From assembly GCF_000227465.1 (NCBI RefSeq), contig NC_016047.1, positions 697,001 through 761,000 of the forward strand: a stretch of 64,000 nt of DNA, in the 5' to 3' direction. A program made the position numbers and the translations under genes. The stretch comes from Bacillus spizizenii TU-B-10. Its GTDB lineage: Bacteria > Bacillota > Bacilli > Bacillales > Bacillaceae. Under the pieces are notes generated by a model. It saw nothing but the letters and a program-made list of their open reading frames with translations. It was not told the origin of the DNA and searched no databases. Shown in pieces: positions 1-7,886 of this stretch (position 1 is the stretch's first letter; the number at the start of each line of letters is the position of its first letter).

Positions 1-286
1 AGGGAAGACGCTGAAGATGATGCGCTTCACGTTCAGTTGAGTCATTTCCTTTGAAAAAACCAACTATAGCGTTCGATGAAGACCATCCAAGCAACTGGTC
101 AGCTTTGGGGAGGCGATATATCTTCTTCACTTGAAAGGAGCCGGACTTCTGATCATCCTCACTCTGATTTTCTTCCTTGTTTGGAATGATAATGGTTTCC
201 GATCTTTTTCCCATATTATAACTGGATACAAAAATCACGAAAATCAGTAGAATTCCTAATAAAATAATAAACTGTTTGTTCTTCAT
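1..286 (-). CDS. Membrane-anchored protein of unknown function, N-terminal part only
   Basis: An open frame runs leftward from an ATG at 286-284 off the window edge, giving 95 readable residues. It starts MKNKQFIILLGILLIFVIFV, a single N-terminal membrane segment or uncleaved signal anchor, followed by a polar stretch rich in E, D, K and Q that would lie outside the cell. The start lies two bases after the stop of the sensor kinase gene, so the regulator, kinase and this gene form one operon read leftward. By position it may be an accessory or target protein of the two-component system. I do not recognise the family. The remainder lies outside the window. Confidence 0.75.
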   Translation of the reverse strand, partial: MKNKQFIILLGILLIFVIFVSSYNMGKRSETIIIPNKEENQSEDDQKSGSFQVKKIYRLPKADQLLGWSSSNAIVGFFKGNDSTEREAHHLQRLP

Positions 287-288
287 GA

Positions 289-1740
289 TCATTTCTCAAC
301 CTTCATGTAAGCTAGTTCAATCGTGATTATAGTGTGGTTTTCTTTGTAGAACATCTTGATTGTTCCCTGATGTTCCTCAACAATTGTTTTCACTATGCTT
401 AAACCCAAGCCTAAACTTCCTTCTTCCGTGACCTTTTGGTTAATCGAATAAAAAGGCTGAAACACTTTAGTGTATTGGGTGTCATCATATGGATCACTTG
501 GATTCTTGAATATAAAAAGAACCTGATCTCCAACAGCTTTAGCCTTAATCATGATTTTTGAATTCGATAAACTGTATTTGATTGCATTGTCCAGAAGATT
601 AATAAAAAGTTGGCGCAGTCTATTCGTTTGGCCATACACATAGAGGTCTTCGTCCATTTCACAGATGATCTTTTTGTTATATCGTTCTGCACGAAATTTC
701 ATAGATTCGCATACATCTTTCAAAATTGTTCCTGCATCGATCCTATCGGAATGACGATTTTTAGATGTTTCTCGAGATACCTCAAGAAGTTTTATGACCA
801 AATTGTGCAGACGCCGGCTTTCTTCAACAATATGATTCATTCCTTTATTAAAAAACTTCGGATCTGATTCCCCTTTTTCTTTTATGATTTCCGCATAGCC
901 TTGAATAGAAGTCAAAGGTGTTTTCAGCTCATGGGTCATATTGTCAAAAAAACGTTTTTCCTGCTCGTTAAGTTCCTTCAACCGATCCCGATCTTTTTCG
1001 ATGGTTGAAATTTGATCTCGAATTCTGGTAATCATATCATTGAAATTAATAGTAAGCTGGCCAATTTCATCTTTTCTAGGAAAGTGGATATCCACATCCA
1101 GCTTTCCTTTTTTGACTTCTGAGGTAGCCTCTGTCAGCTTGACGATTGGTATCGTGATATGTCTGGAAAGTATATAAGAGAAAAGGAACGCCGCCACAAA
1201 TATCGCAAGGGCGATATAAAAAATAATATTTAAAATCTCTCCACTTTGTTTGTAAAGCAGATTAAAATCTTTAGAAAAGCGTAATATGCCAACTTTTGCA
1301 CCATCAATGACAACTGGATAAGAGAAAAATACCTGTGCTTTATTTCGATCATAGGTGATGTGATAAGCATTTTTTCCGTTAATCGCTTTTTCTAGGTCCT
1401 CATCAATACCTTGCGAAAACACCGTTTTATTAGAAGAAGACAACAAATTGCCATCCACGCTATAAACACCTACATTGCTTCCGGTTGAATGAGTTAAACT
1501 TTCCACTATTTCATCAGCCATATCGTCGAAGTATAGTTCATTGTTTTTATAATGATTGATTAAAAACGCTTGGTTGATATACACAATACTGTTTTTTTTC
1601 AACTCTATTAAATCTGAGGTCACAATTTTTTCATTACTTGACCTAATGACGCTCTTGACCGTTTGATTGAGCACAAGGAAAGAGAGAGAGAAAATCAGAA
1701 AAAACCCAATAATGAATTTACCCTTGATGGTCCGTAACAC
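289..1740 (-). CDS. Two-component sensor histidine kinase (HAMP, HisKA, HATPase_c)
   Basis: A 483-residue membrane kinase. A first membrane helix spans about residues 8-24 and a second about 171-191, enclosing an external sensor region of about 145 residues. A HAMP linker follows (192-245), then the HisKA H-box with phospho-accepting His270 in FFDNMTHELKTPLTS. The ATPase domain shows the N box (NLLDNAIKYS) and a GLGLSIVK G box. It would autophosphorylate and pass phosphate to the regulator encoded just upstream, with three bases between the two genes. The ligand is unknown, and I could not assign a named B. subtilis orthologue. Confidence 0.9.
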   Translation of the reverse strand: MLRTIKGKFIIGFFLIFSLSFLVLNQTVKSVIRSSNEKIVTSDLIELKKNSIVYINQAFLINHYKNNELYFDDMADEIVESLTHSTGSNVGVYSVDGNLLSSSNKTVFSQGIDEDLEKAINGKNAYHITYDRNKAQVFFSYPVVIDGAKVGILRFSKDFNLLYKQSGEILNIIFYIALAIFVAAFLFSYILSRHITIPIVKLTEATSEVKKGKLDVDIHFPRKDEIGQLTINFNDMITRIRDQISTIEKDRDRLKELNEQEKRFFDNMTHELKTPLTSIQGYAEIIKEKGESDPKFFNKGMNHIVEESRRLHNLVIKLLEVSRETSKNRHSDRIDAGTILKDVCESMKFRAERYNKKIICEMDEDLYVYGQTNRLRQLFINLLDNAIKYSLSNSKIMIKAKAVGDQVLFIFKNPSDPYDDTQYTKVFQPFYSINQKVTEEGSLGLGLSIVKTIVEEHQGTIKMFYKENHTIITIELAYMKVEK

Positions 1741-1743
1741 TCT

Positions 1744-2448
1744 CTACTCCTCCTGCTTCTCACATTTATATCCGATGCCAAATACTGTTTTAATCAAGTC
1801 ACTTGCATTCAGTTTTTTACGGAGTCTTTGAATATGAGTATCTACCGTACGTGTATCCCCGGCAAAATCATATCCCCAGATAAATTCCAACAGCTCTGAA
1901 CGTGTGAAAATTTTCCCCCGATGGTCAATCAACGTCTTAAGCAGATCGAATTCTTTAGGAGTCAAATCAACAATGATCCCGTCTTTTTTTACTATTCTTT
2001 CGTCTGGGATGATCACAATATTTTTAAACTGAATAGGTTCCTCATTAGACGTTCCTCGATCATGAACGTGGTTAGCTTGTTCAAGACGCCTAAGTATCGT
2101 ACGAATTCTAGCAATAACCTCGCGTAAGTCAAATGGCTTTGTAATATAATCATCGGCCCCAAATTCCAACCCAAGTACTTTATCGGTGATGTCTGACTTT
2201 GCGGTGATCATAAGGATAGGGATATTATAGCGATGGGTCACTATTTTACAGATATCCAATCCGCTGCAATCTGGCAGCATCCAATCGAGCAGCAGAAGAT
2301 CGGGTTTGAATTGATCTAGCTGTTTCAATCCTAAAGCGCCGTTAGCCTCAGTACACGTTTGAAAACCTTCCTGCGCAAGCCCGTATGAAAGTAGATCAGC
2401 TATTGCTTCGTCATCTTCAATAATAAGTATTTTAGTTTTATCCATCAT
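1744..2448 (-). CDS. OmpR/PhoB-family response regulator
   Basis: The receiver domain has the acidic pair in IIEDDEAIAD and the phospho-acceptor Asp in LLLLDWMLPD (about residue 55). It is followed by a winged-helix Trans_reg_C domain with RSELLEFIWGYDFAGDTRTV and a final IKTVFGIGYKCE. It would be phosphorylated by the kinase encoded next to it and act as a DNA-binding regulator, probably of its own operon. An ATG at 2457 is also in frame, but it touches the AGGG Shine-Dalgarno; the ATG at 2448 has about 10 bases of spacing and is preferred. The 2458-2640 region upstream must hold the promoter; it contains an eight-G run at 2593-2600 and nothing else clear. Confidence 0.9.
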   Translation of the reverse strand: MMDKTKILIIEDDEAIADLLSYGLAQEGFQTCTEANGALGLKQLDQFKPDLLLLDWMLPDCSGLDICKIVTHRYNIPILMITAKSDITDKVLGLEFGADDYITKPFDLREVIARIRTILRRLEQANHVHDRGTSNEEPIQFKNIVIIPDERIVKKDGIIVDLTPKEFDLLKTLIDHRGKIFTRSELLEFIWGYDFAGDTRTVDTHIQRLRKKLNASDLIKTVFGIGYKCEKQEE

Positions 2449-2646
2449 TTCATTCATTCCCTATTTCATGATTATATTGAATATATCTATCCTGGAGTGT
2501 ACATTATCAATTCATTATAGCATCCTTTAATATAGATTATTAATAACTTCAGATCATACTATAATTGGATATTTTCACCATATTCGCATAATGGGGGGGG
2601 TTGGATTAGAGCATTAGGGAGATACAATTCTATTTGATACTTAAGA

Positions 2647-2676
2647 AGAAGATACCAAACCATATTGGTATCTTCT
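2647..2676 (-). terminator. Hairpin terminator after ydeK
   Basis: A perfect 12-bp inverted repeat, AGAAGATACCAA / TTGGTATCTTCT, with a 6-base loop lies immediately beyond the ydeK stop. Flanks are only moderately U-rich on either strand. Confidence 0.6.
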
Positions 2677-2678
2677 CT

Positions 2679-3581
2679 TTATTTGTGTCTAAGAGCGTTT
2701 CCATACCAATTCATTTTGTTTTGTCTTAAATAGGTGAAACACACCCCGCCGACTGTCACCACTCCGCCTAGCAGAGAAATGAATGCGGGTATTTCACCTA
2801 TCCACAACCAAGAAATAAGCAAGGCTAAAGCTGGTGTTGCATAAAGCGAAAGGGTTGCTTCTGATGAGCCGACGAGTGAAGTGACATATGCAAGGGCAAA
2901 GTAAGGCACGATTGTTGGCAGCAAACCTAAATAAACAATAGACAATGTTGAGTTCATGGAAGCGTTCATCATCTCTCCGCCTAAGCCTGGCAGAAATATA
3001 AGCATAGGTATTGTTCCACCCCAAATTGAAAATGTAACGAATCGGATAAAGCCATATTTTTTTATATAGCGGGGTTGAAAAACGAAATAAATACTCTCCG
3101 AAAAAGCGGCCAGCAGGATGAACAAAATACCTTTCATTGAATAGGTATAGTCTCCAGACCCAAATGCAATCAATGACACACCCAATAAACTGATCATAGA
3201 GCCAATCCATTTCGTAAATCCAAAACGCTCTCTAAAAAACAGGCGGGATAACATGGCAGAAAAGATCGGTGCTGTGGTGACGAGTAAGCTTGCAACTCCA
3301 GCACTAACTGTTTTTTCACCGATATTCAGCAAAATGTGATAGAGTGCAAAACCTAAAAACCCTAACAGAAAAATGGCAGGAATGTCTTTCATGTCAGGCA
3401 ATCGCATCTGAGTCAAAACAGCAAAAAGCAATAATGCCATAGAGCCGATTAACAAACGAAATAAAGCAAGGTGTTCTGGTGTGTACCCTTCCAGACCTGC
3501 GCGAATTCCCGGAAAAGCTGATGCCCACAAACCGATCATCAGACTGTTAGATATGATCATTTGAACTGTTTTCTTTCGCAT
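2679..3581 (-). CDS. ydeK: EamA-family (drug/metabolite) transporter YdeK
   Basis: A 300-residue integral membrane protein with about ten hydrophobic helices arranged as two EamA repeats, each beginning with small-residue-rich helices (SLMIGLWASAFPGIRAGL; LLAAFSESIYFVFQP). Members export amino acids or other small metabolites; the substrate here is unknown. A GTG at 3590 is in frame but abuts the Shine-Dalgarno AGAGGAG, so the ATG at 3581, eight to nine bases away, is chosen. It is divergent from the MocR regulator ydeL across a 130-bp region with repeated motifs, the usual arrangement for a MocR target. Confidence 0.8.
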   Translation of the reverse strand: MRKKTVQMIISNSLMIGLWASAFPGIRAGLEGYTPEHLALFRLLIGSMALLLFAVLTQMRLPDMKDIPAIFLLGFLGFALYHILLNIGEKTVSAGVASLLVTTAPIFSAMLSRLFFRERFGFTKWIGSMISLLGVSLIAFGSGDYTYSMKGILFILLAAFSESIYFVFQPRYIKKYGFIRFVTFSIWGGTIPMLIFLPGLGGEMMNASMNSTLSIVYLGLLPTIVPYFALAYVTSLVGSSEATLSLYATPALALLISWLWIGEIPAFISLLGGVVTVGGVCFTYLRQNKMNWYGNALRHK

Positions 3582-3607
3582 ATTTCTCACTCCTCTTTAC
3601 AAAAACC

Positions 3608-3698
3608 AACCAGTTATTTAATGTGTTTCTATACTAATAAAGATTTGGTGATATGACTTCAACCAGTTAAACGAATTTTGACCCAACCAATTTAGTTG
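3608..3698. promoter_or_regulatory. Repeated motifs in the ydeK-ydeL divergent region
   Basis: Two direct copies of AACCAGTTA (3608-3616 and 3661-3669) and a related AACCAATTTAGTTG (3685-3698) lie between the divergent starts. MocR regulators typically bind two direct repeats in such regions, so these are candidate YdeL sites. This is inference from layout. Confidence 0.45.
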
Positions 3699-3714
3699 TA
3701 AGGAGACTGCTTTC

Positions 3715-5163
3715 ATGAGCTTTCCAGAAGAAAAAAAGACGAAAAAGCTTCCTAAGTACAGACAAATCGTTCATTTTATTAAGGAGAAAATAGGAAATGG
3801 AGAGTGGCCGATTGGAAGCCAGATTCCAAGCCAGCGCACGCTTGCAAAAGACTTTCAGGTAAATCGAAGCACAGTGATTACGGCCTTAGAGGAATTAATG
3901 GCAGATGGGTTAATAGAAGGCAGAATGGGGAAAGGCACAGTTGTTATCAACAATACATGGACACTATTAGCTAAGAATTCTGCTCCTAATTGGGATCAAT
4001 ATGTAACCTCTGGAATTCAGCAGCCTAGCCAAAAAATCGTACAGGAGATAAACCAATCAGAATCAAATATGGATCTTATACAGCTCAGTAAAGGCGAACT
4101 TTCAACTGAGATTTTTCCTTTAACTGCTATGAAAGAGATGATGGGCAAGGTATCTCAAAACATGGAAGCATTCGGATATGAGGAACCAAAAGGATATTTT
4201 CCGTTGAGAGAGGCATTAAGCAACTATTTAAGAACCTTTGGCATCAATGCCTCATCTTCTTCCATTCTAATTGTTTCGGGAGCATTGCAAGCCCTGCAGC
4301 TGATATCGATGGGGCTTTTGCAAAGAGGATCAACCGTTTATCTTGATCAGCCATCTTACCTTTATTCATTACACGTATTTCAATCAGCTGGCATGAAACT
4401 GACCGGGCTTCCTATGGATAATGAGGGACTTTTGCCGGGAAATCTTCATATCACAAGAGGGGAACGGGGAAGGGCTATATTATATACAAATCCTTGTTTT
4501 CATAATCCGACCGGTATTTTAATGTCGCAAAAGCGGCGGGAAGAAATCATTGCAGCTAGTGAGAATACACAGCTTCCCATTATTGAAGATGACATTTATC
4601 GCGAGTTATGGATAGATGAAATTCCGCCCTATCCTATTAAAACAATAGATAAAAATGGGCATGTGCTATACATAGGCAGTTTATCGAAAACATTGAGTCC
4701 GGGCTTGAGGATTGGATGGATAGTCGGACCAGAACCGGTGATTGAACGTTTATCTGACATTAAAATGCAAACAGATTACGGATCCAGTTCATTATCCCAG
4801 AGAGTAGCGGCGGAGTGGTTTACATCCGGCCAATACCAGCAGCATTTAGAAAAGGTTAGACAGCAATTAAAGGTGAGAAGAGAATTGGCCTTGAGTGCAT
4901 TAGAAACCCATTTGAAGGATGTTGCGACATGGAACATGCCAAAGGGAGGGTTCTTTGTCTGGATAAAAATATTGCCTTCAATATCAATGAAATTACTTTA
5001 TACTAAAGCTTTATCAAAAGGGATTCTTCTCAATCTCGGCAGTATCTATGCTCAGGAAAAAGGGAATTATGTTCGCTTATCATATGCTTATGCATCCCTT
5101 GAAGACCTTCAAAAGGGGATTTATGAGTTGGGTTTAATGATAAAAGAATTGGCAAGTAAGTAA
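3715..5163 (+). CDS. ydeL: MocR-type regulator: GntR HTH fused to aminotransferase domain
   Basis: A 482-residue fusion. Residues 1-75 are a GntR winged helix (YRQIVHFIKEKIGNGEWPIG, then SQRTLAKDFQVNRSTV). After a linker of about 40 residues comes a fold-type I aminotransferase-like domain with a PLP lysine at Lys325 in SLSKTLSPGLRIGW. MocR proteins use PLP to sense amino acids or amines and regulate a neighbouring, usually divergent gene, here most likely ydeK. The ATG at 3715 has AAGGAGA eight bases upstream. The length is normal for the family. Confidence 0.9.
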   Translation: MSFPEEKKTKKLPKYRQIVHFIKEKIGNGEWPIGSQIPSQRTLAKDFQVNRSTVITALEELMADGLIEGRMGKGTVVINNTWTLLAKNSAPNWDQYVTSGIQQPSQKIVQEINQSESNMDLIQLSKGELSTEIFPLTAMKEMMGKVSQNMEAFGYEEPKGYFPLREALSNYLRTFGINASSSSILIVSGALQALQLISMGLLQRGSTVYLDQPSYLYSLHVFQSAGMKLTGLPMDNEGLLPGNLHITRGERGRAILYTNPCFHNPTGILMSQKRREEIIAASENTQLPIIEDDIYRELWIDEIPPYPIKTIDKNGHVLYIGSLSKTLSPGLRIGWIVGPEPVIERLSDIKMQTDYGSSSLSQRVAAEWFTSGQYQQHLEKVRQQLKVRRELALSALETHLKDVATWNMPKGGFFVWIKILPSISMKLLYTKALSKGILLNLGSIYAQEKGNYVRLSYAYASLEDLQKGIYELGLMIKELASK

Positions 5164-5199
5164 CTTTTATATCCTTAAATGGATGTTTCACTAAAAAAG

Positions 5200-5272
5200 A
5201 GACCAAGCCTAATGATCGCTTGATCTGATAATAACAAGGGTTACTAGAATAGATCAAATCATGGCTCGGTCT
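5200..5272. repeat. Long imperfect inverted repeat between ydeL and ydfE
   Basis: The arms AGACCAAGCC (5200-5209) and GGCTCGGTCT (5263-5272) pair with one mismatch. Inside them a second pair, TTGATCT / AGATCAA, nests. The element is preceded by A6 and followed by AAAAAG, so it could act as a bidirectional terminator of the converging ydeL and ydfE genes. It is much longer than an ordinary terminator and may be a decayed insertion inside one. Confidence 0.45.
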
Positions 5273-5281
5273 TAAAAAGGA

Positions 5282-5905
5282 TCATGTTTCTGAACGAAAG
5301 GTCTTTCCTATTTCTCTGCCTAAACCAAAATAATGTCTAAAATTATAGATCAGCGGACTCCATTTTGAAGGATTGATATGGTTTTCGTTCAATATGATAC
5401 TCTCCTCGGCGTGAAAATGTAGTGCCTGTGTCTCTACAATCGCAAATGATGGCTCATATTCTGGGAACCGAATATGTTTGACTTCGGCTTCAATGTGAAT
5501 AGGGCATTCTTTAATGCGTGTTGGTGAAACTGTTTTTGATTGTAAAGGTGTTAAGCCTGCTGACTCGTATTTTTCTTTTTTATATGTAAACCCGAGCTCT
5601 TTCTTCAAAGGGGGTATATTCTTTTTTCCGCTATAAGACGAAATTCTTTCAACGTTTTCCCATAATTCCGGGCCAGGCAAGTTTATGACACATTCTTTGT
5701 GTCTTTCCAAATTTTCAATGGCTTTTCCTCCTAGTCCAACTCCAAGGACAATATAGTTTCCGAGAGCCCAAGAAGAAGACATAGGACTGATATTAGTGGT
5801 TCCATCTTCATTCAATGTGGTAAGAAGAAATGTAGAGGTACCATAATACATGATGTTTGGTTTGATTTCTTTAAAATGAAGAGTATCTTGTTTTTCAATG
5901 TCCAA
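5282..5905 (-). CDS. ydfE: Flavin reductase-like (FMN-binding split-barrel) protein YdfE
   Basis: A 207-residue cytoplasmic protein of the flavin reductase-like domain family. It shows the N-terminal NIMYYGTSTFLLTTLNEDGT and SPMSSSWALGNYIVLGVG strands that line the FMN site in this family. Members reduce flavins or act as flavoprotein components of oxygenases; the substrate is unknown. The start is a TTG with AAGGAGG eight bases upstream. It is divergent from the ArsR-type regulator ydfF; the intergenic region carries two perfect 16-bp inverted arms, which suggests YdfF control. Confidence 0.8.
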   Translation of the reverse strand: MDIEKQDTLHFKEIKPNIMYYGTSTFLLTTLNEDGTTNISPMSSSWALGNYIVLGVGLGGKAIENLERHKECVINLPGPELWENVERISSYSGKKNIPPLKKELGFTYKKEKYESAGLTPLQSKTVSPTRIKECPIHIEAEVKHIRFPEYEPSFAIVETQALHFHAEESIILNENHINPSKWSPLIYNFRHYFGLGREIGKTFRSET

Positions 5906-5924
5906 CGTTTATTCCTCCTTGTCA

Positions 5925-5986
5925 TCCTTACATTCATATTGTAAAGGTTTAACATTTCAACTATCATCGAAATATGAATGTAAGGA
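5925..5986. promoter_or_regulatory. Perfect 16-bp inverted repeat between ydfE and ydfF
   Basis: TCCTTACATTCATATT (5925-5940) and its exact complement AATATGAATGTAAGGA (5971-5986) flank 30 bases. The outer ends form the start of each gene's Shine-Dalgarno. The arms are candidate operators for the ArsR-like YdfF, placed to silence both divergent genes. Confidence 0.6.
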
Positions 5987-5994
5987 GGAAAATC

Positions 5995-6675
5995 ATGAAT
6001 CCTAATATCGCAAAAATCTCATCGTTGCTATCTGATCCCTCGCGTTCTTCCATTCTTCTCACCCTAATGGATGGAAGGATACACCCTGCGGGAGAGCTTG
6101 CATATCTCGCGAACATTAAACCTCAAACCGCAAGTTTTCACCTGAAAAAATTGCTTGAAGAAAAGCTGATCAGTGTAGAGAAGCATGGAAGACATCGGTA
6201 TTACAGATTGTCTAACTCTGATACTGCAAACATGATTGAGCAATTGCTTCGTATGGCGCCTAAAGCCAAAGTCACATCTTTAAAAGATTCAAAAGAGAAA
6301 AGTGACTTGCATTTCGCCCGAACCTGTTATGATCATCTGGCAGGTTATGTGGGTGTGCAAATGACACATTCACTAGTTGAGCAGGGAATATTAAAAAAAG
6401 TCGATTTAAACTTTGAGGTGACTTCAGAGGGTTCTTTGTTCTTTTCGAAGTTAGGCATCAATGAAGAGCACCAACGACATAAGAGGAGAGCATTTGCCCG
6501 CTGCTGTTTGGATTGGAGTGAGCGGCAGCATCATATTGCAGGGGCGTTAGGAAACGCCTTATTGGTGCGCATGTTAGAAGAAGAATGGATCGTTCGTATG
6601 CCGAAAACGAGAGCGGTTAGGATGACACAAAGCGGGAAAACCGCATTTGAGAAATACTTCAAAGTGAATATTTAG
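5995..6675 (+). CDS. ydfF: ArsR-family winged-helix regulator YdfF
   Basis: A 226-residue protein. The N-terminal 90 residues form an ArsR winged helix (LSDPSRSSILLTLMDGRIHPAGEL, PQTASFHLKKLLEEKLISVEKHGRHRYYRL). A C-terminal part of about 120 residues, with conserved HFARTCYDHLAG and RCCLDWSERQHHIAG motifs, is typical of the longer YdfF/YceG-type regulators and may bind a ligand or metal; Cys and His are plentiful. An in-frame upstream ATG exists at 5974, but the ATG at 5995 has AAGGAGG six bases before it. It probably represses the divergent ydfE and itself. Confidence 0.85.
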   Translation: MNPNIAKISSLLSDPSRSSILLTLMDGRIHPAGELAYLANIKPQTASFHLKKLLEEKLISVEKHGRHRYYRLSNSDTANMIEQLLRMAPKAKVTSLKDSKEKSDLHFARTCYDHLAGYVGVQMTHSLVEQGILKKVDLNFEVTSEGSLFFSKLGINEEHQRHKRRAFARCCLDWSERQHHIAGALGNALLVRMLEEEWIVRMPKTRAVRMTQSGKTAFEKYFKVNI

Positions 6676-6701
6676 GGAACTTTTTAATAAGAGAATGAGA
6701 A

Positions 6702-6737
6702 AGAAGGAGTAAGATTCGTTAAAATCTTACTCCTTCT
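6702..6737. terminator. Bidirectional terminator between ydfF and ydfG
   Basis: A perfect 15-bp stem, AGAAGGAGTAAGATT / AATCTTACTCCTTCT, with a 6-base loop lies between converging genes. Confidence 0.7.
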
Positions 6738-6739
6738 CA

Positions 6740-7183
6740 TTATCTCGAAGTTGCTTGATTACCCATTGCAATAGAGATGCGATTCCAACTGTTTATTTGA
6801 TTGATGATGAGAACAAGGTCAACATATTGTTTTTCATCGTAATGTTCTCGCACTCGATGATACAGCTCATCAGGAACCCTTTTAGAGGGAATGAGCGTGA
6901 TGTGTTCAGATAGTTCGAGCGCTGCTTTCTCTTCAGGTGAATAAAAATCACATTCATTCCAAGCATGTAAACAGTAAATTCGCTGTTCAGTTTCGCCCAT
7001 TTTGCGGGCATCAGAAGTATGCATATCTAAGCAGAAAGCACAGCCGTTTATTTGAGAAACTCTGATTTTAATTAGCTCTCTCGTCGTTCGGTTAATTGAA
7101 GATTGTTTCGTGTATTTCTCCATATCCATCATCATCTTCATACCTTCAGGTGCAACATCATAGTAGGACACTCTTTGACTCAT
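6740..7183 (-). CDS. ydfG: AhpD-like alkylhydroperoxidase / carboxymuconolactone decarboxylase protein YdfG
   Basis: A 147-residue CMD-domain protein with the AhpD signature QINGCAFCLDMHTSDARKMGE. Redox cysteines Cys48 and Cys51 are followed by His55. AhpD-type proteins reduce peroxides or act as thiol reductants; an exact role for YdfG is not established. Nearby ydfE and ydfF suggest a redox theme, but it is transcribed alone toward the shared hairpin. The ATG at 7183 has AAGGAAAGG upstream. Confidence 0.85.
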   Translation of the reverse strand: MSQRVSYYDVAPEGMKMMMDMEKYTKQSSINRTTRELIKIRVSQINGCAFCLDMHTSDARKMGETEQRIYCLHAWNECDFYSPEEKAALELSEHITLIPSKRVPDELYHRVREHYDEKQYVDLVLIINQINSWNRISIAMGNQATSR

Positions 7184-7271
7184 AAGGCAAGACTCCTTTC
7201 CTTAAGATACATAAATTGTATCCCGACATTGACCATTTTACCAATGTGCAGTTTGTATGGCGTCTATTTCA

Positions 7272-7442
7272 TTATCTTTTGGCAAGAAGCTGCTTTGAAT
7301 AAAAGTAAGGATAGCCCACAATGATGAGTGGAGCTGCTAATGCAAGGAGTATCCATGAGCCTGAGTGACTGTCTCTAATGACTCCAATGAATATACAAGT
7401 ACCGATGAGAAAATATAATAAAGCGCCTAAAAACCAATACAT
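7272..7442 (-). CDS. Small two-helix membrane protein (56 aa), unknown
   Basis: A short minus-strand frame encodes 56 residues starting MYWFLGALLYFLIGTCIFIG, with a charged turn (VIRDSHSGS) and a second hydrophobic helix (WILLALAAPLIIVGYPYFY), ending in KQLLAKR. The ATG at 7442-7440 has AGAGGA six bases upstream; an ATG two codons earlier touches the Shine-Dalgarno. Two membrane helices with a basic C-terminus and a good ribosome site make it a credible gene rather than noise. I do not recognise a family. It follows no other gene in its direction. Confidence 0.6.
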   Translation of the reverse strand: MYWFLGALLYFLIGTCIFIGVIRDSHSGSWILLALAAPLIIVGYPYFYSKQLLAKR

Positions 7443-7683
7443 ATTCATTCCTCTTTTTCTTTACACGTGTTCTTTGATTGAGCATTTTTGTTTCTATGCT
7501 TGTCTGTTTTTTGGTTCACATTGCTTAATCGATCAGGGCACTGATTTTTTAACACTTTCTCAGTTCGGATTCCTTTTCTTTTTAATGATAAAATTGTGAG
7601 ATCAATCGATTTCAATGATGATCATTCCTTCAATGAATAGTGAGTTCCTCATTATTTTAACTGTAAATTTGGAAAGATAAAAC

Positions 7684-7718
7684 GTACATAAAGGCAGAAC
7701 GCTTATGTACGTTTGGGC
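7684..7718. promoter_or_regulatory. Second YdfI-type site upstream of ydfH
   Basis: On the minus strand GCCCAAACGTAC (7718-7707) exactly fits the 12-mer GCCCRAAYGTAC known as the YdfI recognition unit. A weaker copy GCCTTTATGTAC follows at 7695-7684. This would allow autoregulation of ydfHI. The rest of 7443-7886 shows no gene. Confidence 0.6.
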
Positions 7719-7886
7719 AATGGTCACATGTCAGGAACTCTAGTTATTCACTGTATCTTGGTATTGTTGTGTTCCTGCTCTTCCTATAAAATGAGTGGAT
7801 AAAAGTATGAGTTGCACGTTCAAATAAATGGTGTGCCGCTGTCATTAGGATCGGTTCGGTAAACAGTTAAAGGAAGTGGATGAGGT

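Noticed and set aside
2593-2600. Eight-G run upstream of the response regulator as a phase switch
   Set aside because: It is intergenic, about 145 bp from the gene, with no promoter elements around it that would make its length matter.
7378-7599. 73-aa plus-strand frame before ydfH
   Set aside because: No ribosome site; it runs antisense to the 56-aa membrane protein, which has one.
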